From Scheffersomyces stipitis CBS 6054 (Eukaryota > Ascomycota > Pichiomycetes > Serinales > Debaryomycetaceae): 64,000 nucleotides of DNA. This document shows positions 17,234 through 28,600 of this stretch, piece by piece; position 1 is the first letter of the stretch; each line of letters begins with the position of its first letter. Both the position numbers and the translations under genes were made by a program. A model generated the notes under the pieces. The model saw only the letters and a list, made by a program, of their open reading frames with translations. It searched no databases and was not told the DNA's origin. Location: the NCBI RefSeq assembly GCF_000209165.1, contig NC_009068.1, positions 1,612,001 to 1,676,000 of the forward strand, written 5' to 3'.

Positions 17234-19459
17234 ATGTCGTATGTGAACGACCCAGATCTCGTGGTCACGCCTCTGTACTACTCTGGTGGAGTTCCTGTGT
17301 TTGCACCCACTATGAAGCAGTTCGAAGACTTCTACAAGTTTAACAAGGCCATCAACAAGTATGGAATGGAACTGGGAATCGTCAAGGTAATTCCGCCACG
17401 CGAATGGGGTGCTCTGCTTCCACGAGCATACACTCGTAAGAACCTTCTGAGGGCCAACATCAAGAACCCCATAGTGCAGCAGATATCCATCACAGGTGCT
17501 GGAGTGTACTCTATCCAGAACATCGAGAAACAGAAGAAGTACAACATTTTCCAATGGAAAGAACTCTCAGAAAGATCCAATTACCAGCCTCCAACACACA
17601 GACGTAGATCCTCTCCGGACAAAAGTGAGAAGGAGGCCGAGAAGCCAATTGCAAATAATTCTATAAATTCATCATCTGATTCTAATTCTAATCTAGTCTC
17701 AGATTTAATTCCAAATTCAACTCCAAATTCAACTCCAAGTTCAAATGCAAATTACAGTACAAATTTCAATACAAGCACTAACGATGTCAACGATTCACCC
17801 TCCAAACGATTACGACACCATCATCACTATGACCCCTTGTACAACATCGACTCCTCGCAATTTACACCAGAACGATGCGAAGAACTAGAGAAAACCTACT
17901 GGCGTACTTTGACTTACGCGGAGCCAATGTATGGCGCCGATATGTTAGGATCGATATTTCCCTCCAACTTCAAGAGTTGGAACGTGGACCATTTGCCCAA
18001 TATTCTTGATCTTATGGATACTCGTTTGCCTGGGGTCAACGATGCCTATCTATATGCTGGACTCTGGAAGGCCACCTTTGCTTGGCACTTGGAGGATCAG
18101 GACTTGTACTCTATCAACTATTTGCATTTCGGTTCTCCGAAACAATGGTACCTGATTCCGCAGGCGGAACTGGGCCGTTTTTTCAGCTTGATGAAGGAAA
18201 CTTTCACTGATGATTACAACCATTGTCATGAGTTTCTTCGTCACAAGACGTTTTTAGTATCTCCGAGTTTTTTGGACAAACACGGAATCAAATATAACAA
18301 GATCGTTCACAACGAAGGCGAGTTCATGATCACATATCCATTTGGATACCATGCCGGCTTCAATTATGGCTACAATTTAGCCGAATCCGTCAACTTTGCT
18401 CTTGACGATTGGTTTCCCTATGGTGAAGTAACCAAGAAATGCGAGTGTATCTCCGATTCTGTTGGCATCAATGTCAAGCAACTCTATTGTAAGTTTCAAG
18501 GAATTCCCTACAAGTCAGAGCTGGACGGTATAGACACCGAAGCAACGGAAACCGAAGCAGAAACGTCACAGGAACCAGACGATATCAACATCAAGATCGA
18601 GACCATAGACACAATCATGGCAATCCACTCAAAAAAACGGAAGAATTCAGAAAACTCTAAAGAAACTACAAGAAAAAAGCACAGGAAAGTTTCACCCGCA
18701 GAAAACACAGCTTCAATAACCCCCAAAGAGACTAAACAGACCAAGCAAACAATCAAGAACGCAAATTTTGAATGCTATTTGTGTCCCAATATATTCAATT
18801 CAGCGCAAATATCTCTGAATCCATTATTTGAGTTGGTTAGCACAGATTTGCACGACTCGAAGACCCATCAGTACTACAAAGTGCACAGAATATGTGCTGG
18901 CATGTTTCCCAAAGAGTTGAAGACATCTACAAATAGCGCTGGGGACGAAATTGTGTTGGGATTGACTAATATATCCAAGAACCAGATGAAGCTCAAATGC
19001 AAGGTCTGTAACAAGGGAGCATCGAAAAAAGAAGCAGCAGTTCACGGAGCCTGCTTTCAATGCTCGTATCCTAAATGCACCCGAGGATTCCACGGCACAT
19101 GTGGAGTTTCTGACGGAGTGATATACTCATTAGAAAACCACAAGCCTCTTTGTAAATATCACCGAAGCAAGAAGGTTTCTTCAGATAGATATGATAAGCT
19201 CTCCAAGATTTCTGGCGACAACGGCTCCTGGGTACAATTCTCGTTCAACACAAATCAGTACTTTGGTTTGGTTCTCACCAACAACCTTGACGAACATACG
19301 CTTACGCTTCTAGTTTATCCAAACTTGAACGATCGTATTGAGGTGCCATATGATTTTGTCTTAACAGGCGCTACGTTAAACCAGCTCGATAATCTGGCAT
19401 TCATCAACCCTGTCAGATCTACCTACTTAACCAAGGCTGTTCCAGCAAATGTGCAATAG
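17234..19459 (+). CDS. RPH1: JmjC histone demethylase, KDM4/Rph1 type with extended PHD finger
   Basis: 741 residues from the ATG at 17234. A JmjN motif (P-V-F-A-P-T-M-K-Q-F-E-D-F near 20-35) precedes an Asn/Ser-rich linker and a JmjC domain. The Fe(II) ligands are visible as H285 and E287 (W-H-L-E-D-Q-D) and H373 (G-Y-H-A-G-F-N). KDM4/Rph1 enzymes remove methyl groups from H3K36 and H3K9 using 2-oxoglutarate. After a basic nuclear-signal-like stretch there is a Cys/His-rich extended PHD-like module (about 512-640: C-Y-L-C, C-K-V-C, C-F-Q-C, C-T-R-G-F-H-x-x-C, C-K-Y-H). A C-terminal segment beginning G-S-W-V-Q-F-S-F could be Tudor-like. S. cerevisiae Rph1 and Gis1 instead end in C2H2 fingers. 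Residue 307 is encoded by CTG and aligns with Ser in KDM4, evidence for the CUG-Ser code. Confidence 0.85.
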   Translation: MSYVNDPDLVVTPLYYSGGVPVFAPTMKQFEDFYKFNKAINKYGMELGIVKVIPPREWGALLPRAYTRKNLLRANIKNPIVQQISITGAGVYSIQNIEKQKKYNIFQWKELSERSNYQPPTHRRRSSPDKSEKEAEKPIANNSINSSSDSNSNLVSDLIPNSTPNSTPSSNANYSTNFNTSTNDVNDSPSKRLRHHHHYDPLYNIDSSQFTPERCEELEKTYWRTLTYAEPMYGADMLGSIFPSNFKSWNVDHLPNILDLMDTRLPGVNDAYLYAGLWKATFAWHLEDQDLYSINYLHFGSPKQWYLIPQAELGRFFSLMKETFTDDYNHCHEFLRHKTFLVSPSFLDKHGIKYNKIVHNEGEFMITYPFGYHAGFNYGYNLAESVNFALDDWFPYGEVTKKCECISDSVGINVKQLYCKFQGIPYKSELDGIDTEATETEAETSQEPDDINIKIETIDTIMAIHSKKRKNSENSKETTRKKHRKVSPAENTASITPKETKQTKQTIKNANFECYLCPNIFNSAQISLNPLFELVSTDLHDSKTHQYYKVHRICAGMFPKELKTSTNSAGDEIVLGLTNISKNQMKLKCKVCNKGASKKEAAVHGACFQCSYPKCTRGFHGTCGVSDGVIYSLENHKPLCKYHRSKKVSSDRYDKLSKISGDNGSWVQFSFNTNQYFGLVLTNNLDEHTLTLLVYPNLNDRIEVPYDFVLTGATLNQLDNLAFINPVRSTYLTKAVPANVQ

Positions 19460-19825
19460 ATAGTATCTCAATTTGTATATTGGGACCATTTACAGATTGT
19501 CAGAACCATGTATAAAATTTTGTAGAACCATGTATAAATTATTAGTAAATCATTGTGTAAAATAGATCTTCTATTCATTACTAAATTTATATTGTAGAGT
19601 TCAATAAATTGAAAATTATTATATAGATCTTATCATTTGCAATGGTTTGTAACAATATAGAAAGTTTGCTTTAATCTTAAGTTCTTGCGGTTTGGTGATT
19701 TCATATATATTCATTTCGCAACCATTTTTTTGTTGCACTGTTGGGACACAGTTTTGACTCTGCGTATAGTTGCGTCAAGTTCATATCGGATTTTCAACTT
19801 TTCACTTTTTCGTTTTCTCTAGCAA
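19460..19825. other. Intergenic region upstream of RAD24
   Basis: AT-rich 3' flank of the demethylase with repeated AGAACCATGTATAAA text at about 19501-19540, then the RAD24 promoter. No gene seen. Confidence 0.4.
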
Positions 19826-21697
19826 ATGGTAAAACGTAGCAGGAGAACGCGAAAAACGACGCCAAACTACAAAGAAGTGGTTCCAGACGAGGTGGTCGAA
19901 GTTTCTGAGGAAGAAGAAGAGGATTTGGTTGAAGATGACGAGACAGAAGAAGAAATCAGAGCTTTCAAGAAACCAAAATCTCAATTGAAAACAACTACTC
20001 AGACTGAATTGAAGTTCAACGCTACAAAACAAGTACAACCAGCTAAAATAATCAATGATTTAGTTCCGAGGGTCACTTCTAATCAAGTTGAACAACTGCA
20101 ACTGTTACAATGGATCGATAAATATGCTCCGTCGAAATCTAACGATATCTGTATAAATCCACAGAAACTCAGACAAGTACGACAACTTTTGTACGATATG
20201 ATCTTGAATAAGTCCCACAAACGGTTGTTGGTATTGACAGGACCAGCTGGAAGTTCTAAATCAACTACCGTAAAGCTTTTAGCCGATGAGATCATTGCTA
20301 GTTTACCTGATCACCAACTTGACGAATACGGTTTGCTAGGTACGTCATCTGCTGATCCTCATTGGATAGAGTATTTGGATGGGAACAGTGTTGAAGGTAC
20401 CAATCAATCGGATCTGTTTGAGGAGTTTCTCACGGATGCGAAGTACCGGGTGGGCTCGAATATGGCTGTAGTGTTGATCGAAGAGTTACCCAATGTCTTC
20501 CACTACGAGACGCTACTCAAGTTCAGAAACAAGATAAGAGAGTGGATTTATTGTAACGAAACCCTCCCGCCCCTCGTGATATGTTTGACAGATGTAGAAT
20601 ATACTTCAGAACAAGGAACTCGTGACTACTCGTATACTATAGACAATAACCTCACCATGGACACACTCTTAGGCAAGGAGTTGGCCAATCTGGCACAAGT
20701 AGAGCACATCAAGTTCAATTCGATAGCCAATCGCTTTTTGAAGAAAACGATTGGGCAGTTAGTGAAGTCAGAAAGAAACGTATTTAACAAAATTCCGTAT
20801 AAGGAACTTACAGAATTTATGGACGAAATCATCAAGATAGGTGATATTCGTTCAGTAATCTTCAACTTAGAGATGTGGGCTACCAACTACCTGAAGGAAG
20901 CCAAGTGGTATAACCGTGAGAACCAGATAAATTTGTTCCACGCCATTGGTAAGATAATCTACCTGAGTTCCGAGTTCAGTGAACTATCTAGCGATGAACG
21001 TGATTACAATTCTGTAGAACAGGTTTTGGCCAACTACACCAACAACCAGTTGCTAAACATGGCTATCCTTGAGAACTACCTGATATATAATGATGCCCAC
21101 TTTCCAGTAGAATGCGGAAGTGCGATTGTGGATGCTCTTAGTCTTAATGACCTCTTGACTGGCGAAGCCAATCGAGAGTATGCTATTAGGAGCACAAGGC
21201 AAATCTTGCAGGCGATTCCTGCTAGTTCCAGCACCCGTAAGTCGAAGGTGAAGTTCCCCCGTCAATTCAAGATGGTCAGACAGTACAACAAGACATATGC
21301 CATGATACGTTCGTATCAGCGGTATATCGATCATGAGCTGTTTCAGAATCTAAACTTGCTTGATGGCTACTATCTTCCGCTTATTTACAACAAAAGGCTG
21401 AAGACGAGATTTCGCTACAACCGATTGGGAGGTCGATTTCACGAGATACATGCTGACGAGTCTATGGGAACTAACGAAGAAGAAGAAGAGTCCCAATTCT
21501 ATAATAGGGACCAGTTCGAGATTGACATTACAGAAAAAATCGCAGAGGAAGAAAGAGGTGACTATAGTGACCAAGACGAGTTGAGCGAAGAAATCTCTGA
21601 TTCTGAAATTGAAGGTGATCAAGGTGATGACGACGACGAAGCAGGGTTTCTGTCTGATCCCGAGTTGGATGTGCTTATATCACAGGGAAGGCTATGA
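19826..21697 (+). CDS. RAD24: DNA-damage checkpoint clamp loader Rad24 (Rad17 family)
   Basis: 623 residues. Rad24 replaces Rfc1 in an RFC-like complex that loads the 9-1-1 clamp at damaged DNA in the nucleus. The N-terminus is basic, then acidic (E-V-S-E-E-E-E-E-D). The Rad17 entry motif W-I-D-K-Y-A-P-S lies near residue 91, followed by a Walker A loop G-P-A-G-S-S-K-S-T near 139 and a Walker B-like V-V-L-I-E-E-L-P near 214, with E-E-L-P in place of D-E as is usual for Rad24/Rad17. A helical C-terminal region and a strongly acidic tail (about 550-610) end the protein. Length is close to yeast Rad24 (659 aa). Confidence 0.92.
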   Translation: MVKRSRRTRKTTPNYKEVVPDEVVEVSEEEEEDLVEDDETEEEIRAFKKPKSQLKTTTQTELKFNATKQVQPAKIINDLVPRVTSNQVEQLQLLQWIDKYAPSKSNDICINPQKLRQVRQLLYDMILNKSHKRLLVLTGPAGSSKSTTVKLLADEIIASLPDHQLDEYGLLGTSSADPHWIEYLDGNSVEGTNQSDLFEEFLTDAKYRVGSNMAVVLIEELPNVFHYETLLKFRNKIREWIYCNETLPPLVICLTDVEYTSEQGTRDYSYTIDNNLTMDTLLGKELANLAQVEHIKFNSIANRFLKKTIGQLVKSERNVFNKIPYKELTEFMDEIIKIGDIRSVIFNLEMWATNYLKEAKWYNRENQINLFHAIGKIIYLSSEFSELSSDERDYNSVEQVLANYTNNQLLNMAILENYLIYNDAHFPVECGSAIVDALSLNDLLTGEANREYAIRSTRQILQAIPASSSTRKSKVKFPRQFKMVRQYNKTYAMIRSYQRYIDHELFQNLNLLDGYYLPLIYNKRLKTRFRYNRLGGRFHEIHADESMGTNEEEEESQFYNRDQFEIDITEKIAEEERGDYSDQDELSEEISDSEIEGDQGDDDDEAGFLSDPELDVLISQGRL

Positions 21698-21880
21698 AGT
21701 CATCGAAACCAATATCGAAAACTCGATATCACAATCATACTACATCATTATCATTTACAACTACCATTACTACACTGATGGTTCATTATTGCATACATCT
21801 ACATAGCATATCATATAATAGCATTTGTAACATTATTTATTACTTTATCATATCTACGATATAGCATTACATCTTAACAA

Positions 21881-22615
21881 TTACGCAGCCAAAGCTCTCT
21901 CGAAGAACTGGTCATCTTCCTCAATACTTTCCTTAATGATGTCCAAACCTCCCTGGAACTCTCCGTTGATATACAATTGAGGGAAAGTGGGCCAGTCGCT
22001 AAACTTCTTCAAGCCTTGTCTGACGGAGTCGTCCTTCAAGATATCAAAAAATCCAAATCTGACCTGGTGTTCTCTCAAGATAGCAACCATTTGTCTGGAA
22101 AAGCCACATTGAGGCGAGGAAGGCGAACCTTTCATGAACAACATTATTGGAGCGGCTGCAGTCAACTTCTTTAATCTTTCATCAAGGGCTTCTTCTGATT
22201 CAGAAACATCTCCAGCTCCATTTCCTACACCATTATTAATAGGAGCTTCTTCCTTTGCGGCGGCAGCAACAGCAGCCGGAGCTGAGTTTGAAAACTGGTT
22301 CAAAGCGTTTATAAATTCCTTGGGGTCAGCGCCCGATAACTCTTTCAATATGGTCGAGTTGCGGATCAAAATGAAGTATGGAACAGCGGAAACTTCAAAA
22401 ACCTCACTTATTTCCGAGAGGTCGTCGGCATTAATGCTGAGAAAGAGGATAGTTGGATCGGCCGCTTTAGAATCAGCCAAAGTCTTAAAAACAGAGTTCA
22501 TTGTCTTACATGGCCCAGCCCATGGTGTGTGGAAGTAGAGCGCAATAAGCTTGGAAGGGTCCGACTTGGTCAACTCGGAAAATTGAGCTTCCGACTGGAT
22601 CTCGATGACGGCCAT
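21881..22615 (-). CDS. GRX3: Monothiol glutaredoxin with N-terminal thioredoxin-like domain (Grx3/Grx4)
   Basis: 244 residues. The thioredoxin-like domain (about 1-108) has W-A-G-P-C, with a single cysteine at 36. An Ala/Gly-rich linker (about 110-140) leads to a monothiol glutaredoxin domain with the diagnostic C-G-F-S at 170-173, a W-P-T-F-P-Q-L-Y loop and G-G-x-D-I glutathione-binding residues. Grx3/4 proteins bind a glutathione-ligated [2Fe-2S] cluster, work with Fra2/BolA in cytosolic iron sensing and distribute iron. Length equals that of the yeast proteins. The paralogue (GRX3 or GRX4) cannot be distinguished; many CUG-clade yeasts have one gene, named GRX3. It is divergent, across 3 kb, from the C2H2 regulator and convergent with RAD24. 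Confidence 0.93.
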   Translation of the reverse strand: MAVIEIQSEAQFSELTKSDPSKLIALYFHTPWAGPCKTMNSVFKTLADSKAADPTILFLSINADDLSEISEVFEVSAVPYFILIRNSTILKELSGADPKEFINALNQFSNSAPAAVAAAAKEEAPINNGVGNGAGDVSESEEALDERLKKLTAAAPIMLFMKGSPSSPQCGFSRQMVAILREHQVRFGFFDILKDDSVRQGLKKFSDWPTFPQLYINGEFQGGLDIIKESIEEDDQFFERALAA

Positions 22616-25600
22616 TTTGGATTATAAGAAGTGATGAGAATGTCTTGGTAGTCTATAAAACACAAACGAGACTGTGTATGATGTTTGTTCGAAAGCGTGG
22701 AAGAATTCAACTAAAGATTTACAAGTCTGACAAATCTGCGTGAATAGTAGAGCTTTTCAGATTCAGATTTCAAGATTTGAAAATTTTTCAGATTTGAATA
22801 TGACAGGGAACCTCAAGATCAATCTATTTGAAAATGAAGTGGGGGGGCAAATAAGTGTCAGAGGTTGGTGGCTATGATTCTGATTAATAAGAGCTCCAGT
22901 GAAAAATCTCAGATTCAACTTTGTAGATATTCTGTTGTATTCTAAAGATTCTGAATGCGGAAAAGTAGCAAAAAAGTCCAGTACCTGAAGTATATGCTAC
23001 AACTTCTGCTTCTTGTAACAGTTTCAGGAAAGCAAGTCGATATCGAGCGATGAAATGTTTCCATTATTAATCGATTTTGCTTCCAGAAGATCTGATAAAA
23101 TTTGGTACACAATTGGTCAATGTCACGTGAACTCACACATGATTGTGGTCTTGTGACTTATGAGGTGTGTGTAACGTGCTAATAATCATGTGACCAACCA
23201 TTTATTGTTTGTTGTAGTGCATATATTTTGCAGAGATCTTGTTACTGAGGCATGGGCCCGCAACCGGGGTCCTACAAGATAAGAAATGTCGCTAATAAAT
23301 CCGGGGAAAAGGCGTCGGCACGCAGACTGCTAAATTACCACGGAGTAGTTGCAGTGTCTTCGGACAGACAGTTAATTCTGGACGTGTCCTCATTGCTGTC
23401 CGAATTCAGTTCGAGTTATCTCGATTTCAGCTCAGTTTGAACCCAATTTCAGCTTTGAAGTGGATCCACCGAGAATTGGAAATGAGCTGATGAATTGAGC
23501 CCATAGTTTCTGAGCCCATAGATAGGAAGTGTTGGGACTTGACTGTGCCATTGTTTTCCATTTCCCAGTATTTTCTTGCTACTTCATATCTTTTTCATAA
23601 GTCCGAGCTGGCTATCGTGTAAAATGTCGCACTTCCCTTTTATGTCGGTTAACGTAAGCCTGCCTGCTCGTGCTTTCTTCTGTTTTTCTGTCCGAAATTT
23701 GCAACTCCTGTGAAATTAGTTTTATCGACAGAATTACAACAGCCAAAAGGGGCCGTTATTTAGAGGATCCATTGTTGGCTCCACATGATATTCAGTTACA
23801 TATGCACGATCGTCCCTATGTACCAGACAGCCTAACTAAATGTCGTTGGGATTCCTTCTAATCAAGAGTGTCGAAACAGACTGGAAATGCTCCGGACGAG
23901 GGGCAGACAAGAAACTCCGATATCAACTTCGGACTTCAAGACATCCATGAGTACCGATGTCAAGTGGGACAGTCATTCATCCGTTTCTGCCCAGACAGTA
24001 AAGTTTCGTCAGTCAGACACGAATTACCAATCTAGCCGCGAGTCATCTAAATAGATTGCCGACACCAATATTGCACGGCGCACGTGACGAAACTGGACTT
24101 GAAGACGGCGATAATCGTGCCTGTCGGACTTAAAATACTACAGTACATATCTGACTGGACACTTTGTCTCCCTTGTTATTCGTCAGACGCAGCGGTTAAA
24201 AGGGCTCCAATAGGGAAGTTGTGTCGGAAACAATTCGCCGAAAGGAGTAAGTGGGGTATTTGAGTTTGAGCTTTTTGGTATGCGGTTGCGACAAAATGTC
24301 TAGGTACAAGATTTTGGGTCATTTACCCCACAAATTTCAGGAGTAAAGTATCTGCAGAGGAAACTGCCCGACAATTATATGGTGGGGCACCAGAGTCGTT
24401 TAGCAGGTACGACGACCAATCGTTGGCTGGCACACATAGGCTCCAAGCCAAAAGCTGATATCTACGAGGCCCTTCTGCTAGCCGTTGTCATTGAGAATCC
24501 AGAGAACCGTGGCTTTTCTTGTAGGTTCGTCAGACTGCTTTCGGCTGCTCAGCTTTGTGTCTGTCCGATTCCAACAAATTCATTAAACTTCTGTTTAGGC
24601 GCTTTGTTCTGTGGTCTAAATTCTTCCAGCTTTTTCTTGTACCGAACTCCGACAAAACAGGATCCGTCCGACACTTGTCTGGGGATTTGAATTCGAAGAA
24701 GACGGGCATTGCTAAGTAAGCCCAGATTGCGGTGTCGGTTACTTTTATTTGTCTTCCGGAAACCGGAAGGAGTCTGACACAAGTGTCAAATTAAATTACA
24801 GACAGACACACTATCCATGGAACAAAATACACAATATCCAGACACCGAATAGGTAGCTGACTATTGACAGCAAAAAATACTGTAACTACCCGATAACCCA
24901 ACAAGTCCGAACTCGCCATATTAAACGGCCAGTTTGCGGTAGGCTCTTGGACGCCTATGGTGAAGTTGAGCCTGCCCAGCCAGATCAAATATAGTGTCGG
25001 ACGTGTCGGCGCGCTGGTGTTGGTGTCTGTGTGGGCGAGCGACATTTTCCCACACACACACACATTTTGTGCAGTTATATAACACTGACATTCTCCCCCA
25101 CAAAAAAAAGTTTTGTCTTGCATTCTTTTTGGCAGTGTTAGATTCCAACCAGTGTGTGCCACCTTTGTTTGCCCAGGACGGCCGGAGTTAAGAAGACAAC
25201 TAGCCCACTACACGGCCAAGACTACACGCTAGTACCACGCATCTACGAGCAATAAGCTAACGTCAGAGCTGTGAGACATATCGATATTTTCGATTTTTCA
25301 CTTTTCTCCTATCCACTCTTTTTCCCGATTCTCCATTTTTCACGCACGCATTTTTTTTCTCTGACGTGCAAACGAGAACTAACCAGACGACAGACAGACA
25401 ACTGGCTGTACAAACTTATCCAATAGTCAGGTAAACCAACCGAACCGGCGCCAAAGCAGCAGCGATACATCACCTCTTGGTCTTTTGCAGTTTGAGTCGA
25501 TTTATTTTTCACTGATTTATTTTCTTTAACGTGCCTAACCTAGAGTTGATTTTGAGTTTGGTATATTTCTCTTACTTTTGACATTAGCCGCCCATCTCCG

Positions 25601-25623
25601 TGGTACCCCATGCGAATACGCCA
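22616..25623. other. 3 kb divergent intergenic region, upstream of the C2H2 regulator
   Basis: No convincing gene; several open frames of 60-120 codons in both directions look like chance and have no domain. CACGTG occurs at 23124-23129 and 24081-24086. From about 23360 to 25010 the sequence is strikingly rich in TGTCGG/CCGACA and TGTCCG/CGGACA hexamers (listed separately). A (CA)n-like run lies near 25050-25064. The length and motif density suggest a complex promoter or long leader for the downstream transcription factor. Confidence 0.5.
23361..25009. promoter_or_regulatory. Cluster of TGTCGG / TGTCCG hexamers
   Basis: Read by eye, TGTCGG or its complement CCGACA occurs at 23643, 24059, 24122, 24222, 24368, 24649, 24668, 24733, 24995 and 25004. 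The variant TGTCCG/CGGACA occurs at 23361, 23397, 23689 and 24562. About one chance occurrence of each would be expected in 1.65 kb. CGG/CCG cores suit zinc-cluster or related regulators. The binding factor is unknown. Confidence 0.45.
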
Positions 25624-28600
25624 ATGTTAGCAGCCCAGTTGCCCTTTCCTCTAGAATTGAAACCAACTAGCAGTACACAATCAGTCAAAATAAATATCAC
25701 AACACCCATGACAGACACTGTCGACGTCCCAGACGCAAGCGCCGCTGGCGGCACTTCCAACGCACCCACATCCAAGAAACAAAAGAACATCCCACTCGAG
25801 CTCACGGCATATGGAACAACACCCTCAGGTAAACCACGACTTTTTGTCTGTCAGGTTTGTACGAGGGCATTTGCACGTTTGGAACATTTGCGCCGTCATG
25901 AACGGTCTCACACCAAAGAGAAGCCATTTCTGTGCGGAGTTTGCCAGCGCAAGTTTTCCAGAAGAGACTTGCTTTTACGGCATGCTCAGAAACTCCATGC
26001 GGGTTGTTCTGATGCCATTACTCGGCTTCGCAGAAAATCCATTAAGAGAACAGGCTCTCTTTCCACCGGAAATGACGACGACGACGATGCTGTCGATGAT
26101 GGTCTAGACGACCCACTTGACGCTGCGCTTGAAGACGGTTCGGCGCATAAAAACGAACCGGTTGAATTTAATCTCAATCTCTTCAACTCTGCGTCGCTAA
26201 AGAAGATGCCTGGCAAGACTGTTTCGTCTCCGGCAGCGGCTAATACTAAAAACGCCAAAGTCAACAAGTGGTCGTCGCTTCTGCTGACACCCATCAGAAA
26301 ATCATCGTCAATAACGTCAGGAATGTCGTCTACAGCTTCGTCGAGAAAGAACTCCATTAGAAAGAACTCCACTACAAACACATCGATAATCTCGACGCCG
26401 TTGCAGCGGCAAGTAATTGATCAACGCAAAAAAGCTGTAGCCATGTCGCGCAGTCGTAGAGGTGCTTCTTTTTCGGCGCAATCCGGAGCCAATTATGCCA
26501 TGGCTTTACCAGAGTTCAATGACTTGTATCCCAACACCGAAAACGTCGAGTTCTCCACTCCTCAGTTGTTGGCTACTCTGATGAACGATGAAATGACGTG
26601 GCTCAATAATCTTTCGTCAATCCCCGGGTTAAATGATGGAGGACGTAATCACCTGATATCCGCCAATGATCCCCACGGATCGTCAGCACTTCCTGTAAAT
26701 GTTTCTCATCATGGATCCTTTTCAGCGTCGAGCTCAGCTACCCCACAGGTAAGGTCCGATAGTATAAACAGTATAGGTGGCTTCGATGCCGGTTCCTATA
26801 TGATGCCTACGGCCACTATCACCAACCAGGAGTTCCAGAAAGGAGTTGCCGCTGCCGCTAACATAGCTGCCCACAACCACGCTTTATCGGAAGGTCTTTC
26901 CAAGAGCGAAAAACCAAAAGTTGAAGATGGCTCGAATGACTTTGGATACTCTTTCTACGATATCCCGGAGACAATGTTATCCGGAAAAGCGTTTGATAGC
27001 ATCACTTCCGAGTTGGAACACCATCCACAACATAGCGGGCATCTCTTCAAGTCGCTAACCCCAATAAAACAGGAACTAGATGACGAGCTTATGGAGGAGC
27101 AGTTGGATTACAACGGAAACAACTACAACTCTAGAGCTACTACGAATACCAATGGAAACTCGAACTTCGATCTCAACTTCTTGAACGACATCGACGAGTT
27201 GACCCACGAGTTTGACGTAAACTCCAAGTTCTTGCCCAACGGCTACTCTTTCTACGGCGACAACCCCTCGGCTTCGTCTTCTGGCATCGAGACCAACTCT
27301 CCACCAAACATATTATCACCTTCTGTCAACTACAATGGAAGTAATAACAGCAATTCAAACTTGCCCCAGGCAACTGCCCAACCTACCTCACAGACAAAAC
27401 TTGCCCAATCGCAAAAGTTGTTCGATGTCACTTTGGACCACAACCAATTGCACAACGTCGACAGTAGCTTGACGGATCAAGCAGCATTCAACCAACATAT
27501 ACAATCTGCTAATCAGCAGTTCCAGCATCCTCAGTTTGCCTTGAAGACCAAAATGAAGTTAAAAAACTACTCGAAGAATAAGCTATTCACCAACAACATG
27601 AGACATATGATCAACAAGTCCTTAGGTAAGTACCCCATCTCTGGCATCATGACCCCCACAATACCTTCTAACGAGAAATTGGAGTTTTACTTGACCACCT
27701 TCATCCAAATCTTCTTGAGCCACTTCCCCTTCATTCACATCTCGAAGTTGAACGAATACGAAATCATGAACATGACAGCTAACGAAGACCTCAATAACGA
27801 AAGTTCTCGTGTCTGTTTGCCACTTTTGATCGCGACGATCGGTGCTTTGTTGGCAAACAACAAGAACGATTCGGAACATCTCTATGAAGCTTCCAGAAGG
27901 ACAATCCATATTTATCTTGAAAGTAGAAAGAACTCAGTAGCAGATGATGCAAGAAAAGATAAAGAATCTAACTCTACCATCAACCCTTTGTGGTTAATCC
28001 AATCGTTGACCTTATCGGTTATTTACGGCTTATTTTCTGACAATGAGAACAACGTCTACATCGTCATCAGACAGTTGAATGCCTTGAATTCGTTGGTTAA
28101 GACGTCTATAAAGAGCAACAGAGTAATCTTGTTCTCCATCAATGGTGAAGATGAAGAGATATTCAACAAACTCAACTCTTCTTTGGCTAACAATGACTCC
28201 ACGTCAGCTGCAGCAAATACTTCAGAAACAGATGGCCAGTTCGAGATGTCACTTTTTACAACCAACTTCAACGATGAGTTGAAGTTCAAGAACAACATTA
28301 ACATTCAATCGCAAATCAGAATTGTCTTTATGATCTACCGTTTGACTAATTTCTTGTTAATGATGTACAATGTGCCTTTGACCTTGAGTATCAACGACTT
28401 GAACACCTTGCTTATTCCAAATCAGCACGACGAGTTGTTGTGGGGTTTCAAGAGTTACCAAGAGTTCCAAGAATTCAACCAGAAAGATCAGAAGCCACTT
28501 GATTTCTACTTGAATGGTGGTGAAAAGATCGTCTACAAGAACTTGTTGTTGTCGATGACAATGTCAGAATCTGACAATTCCAAAAAATTGAGCTCGTTGA

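Noticed and set aside
24379..25162. Open frames of 103 and 123 codons in the 3 kb upstream of the C2H2 regulator
   Set aside because: Overlap each other's region on opposite strands, have repetitive Cys/Thr text caused by the TGTCGG-like motifs, and show no domain.
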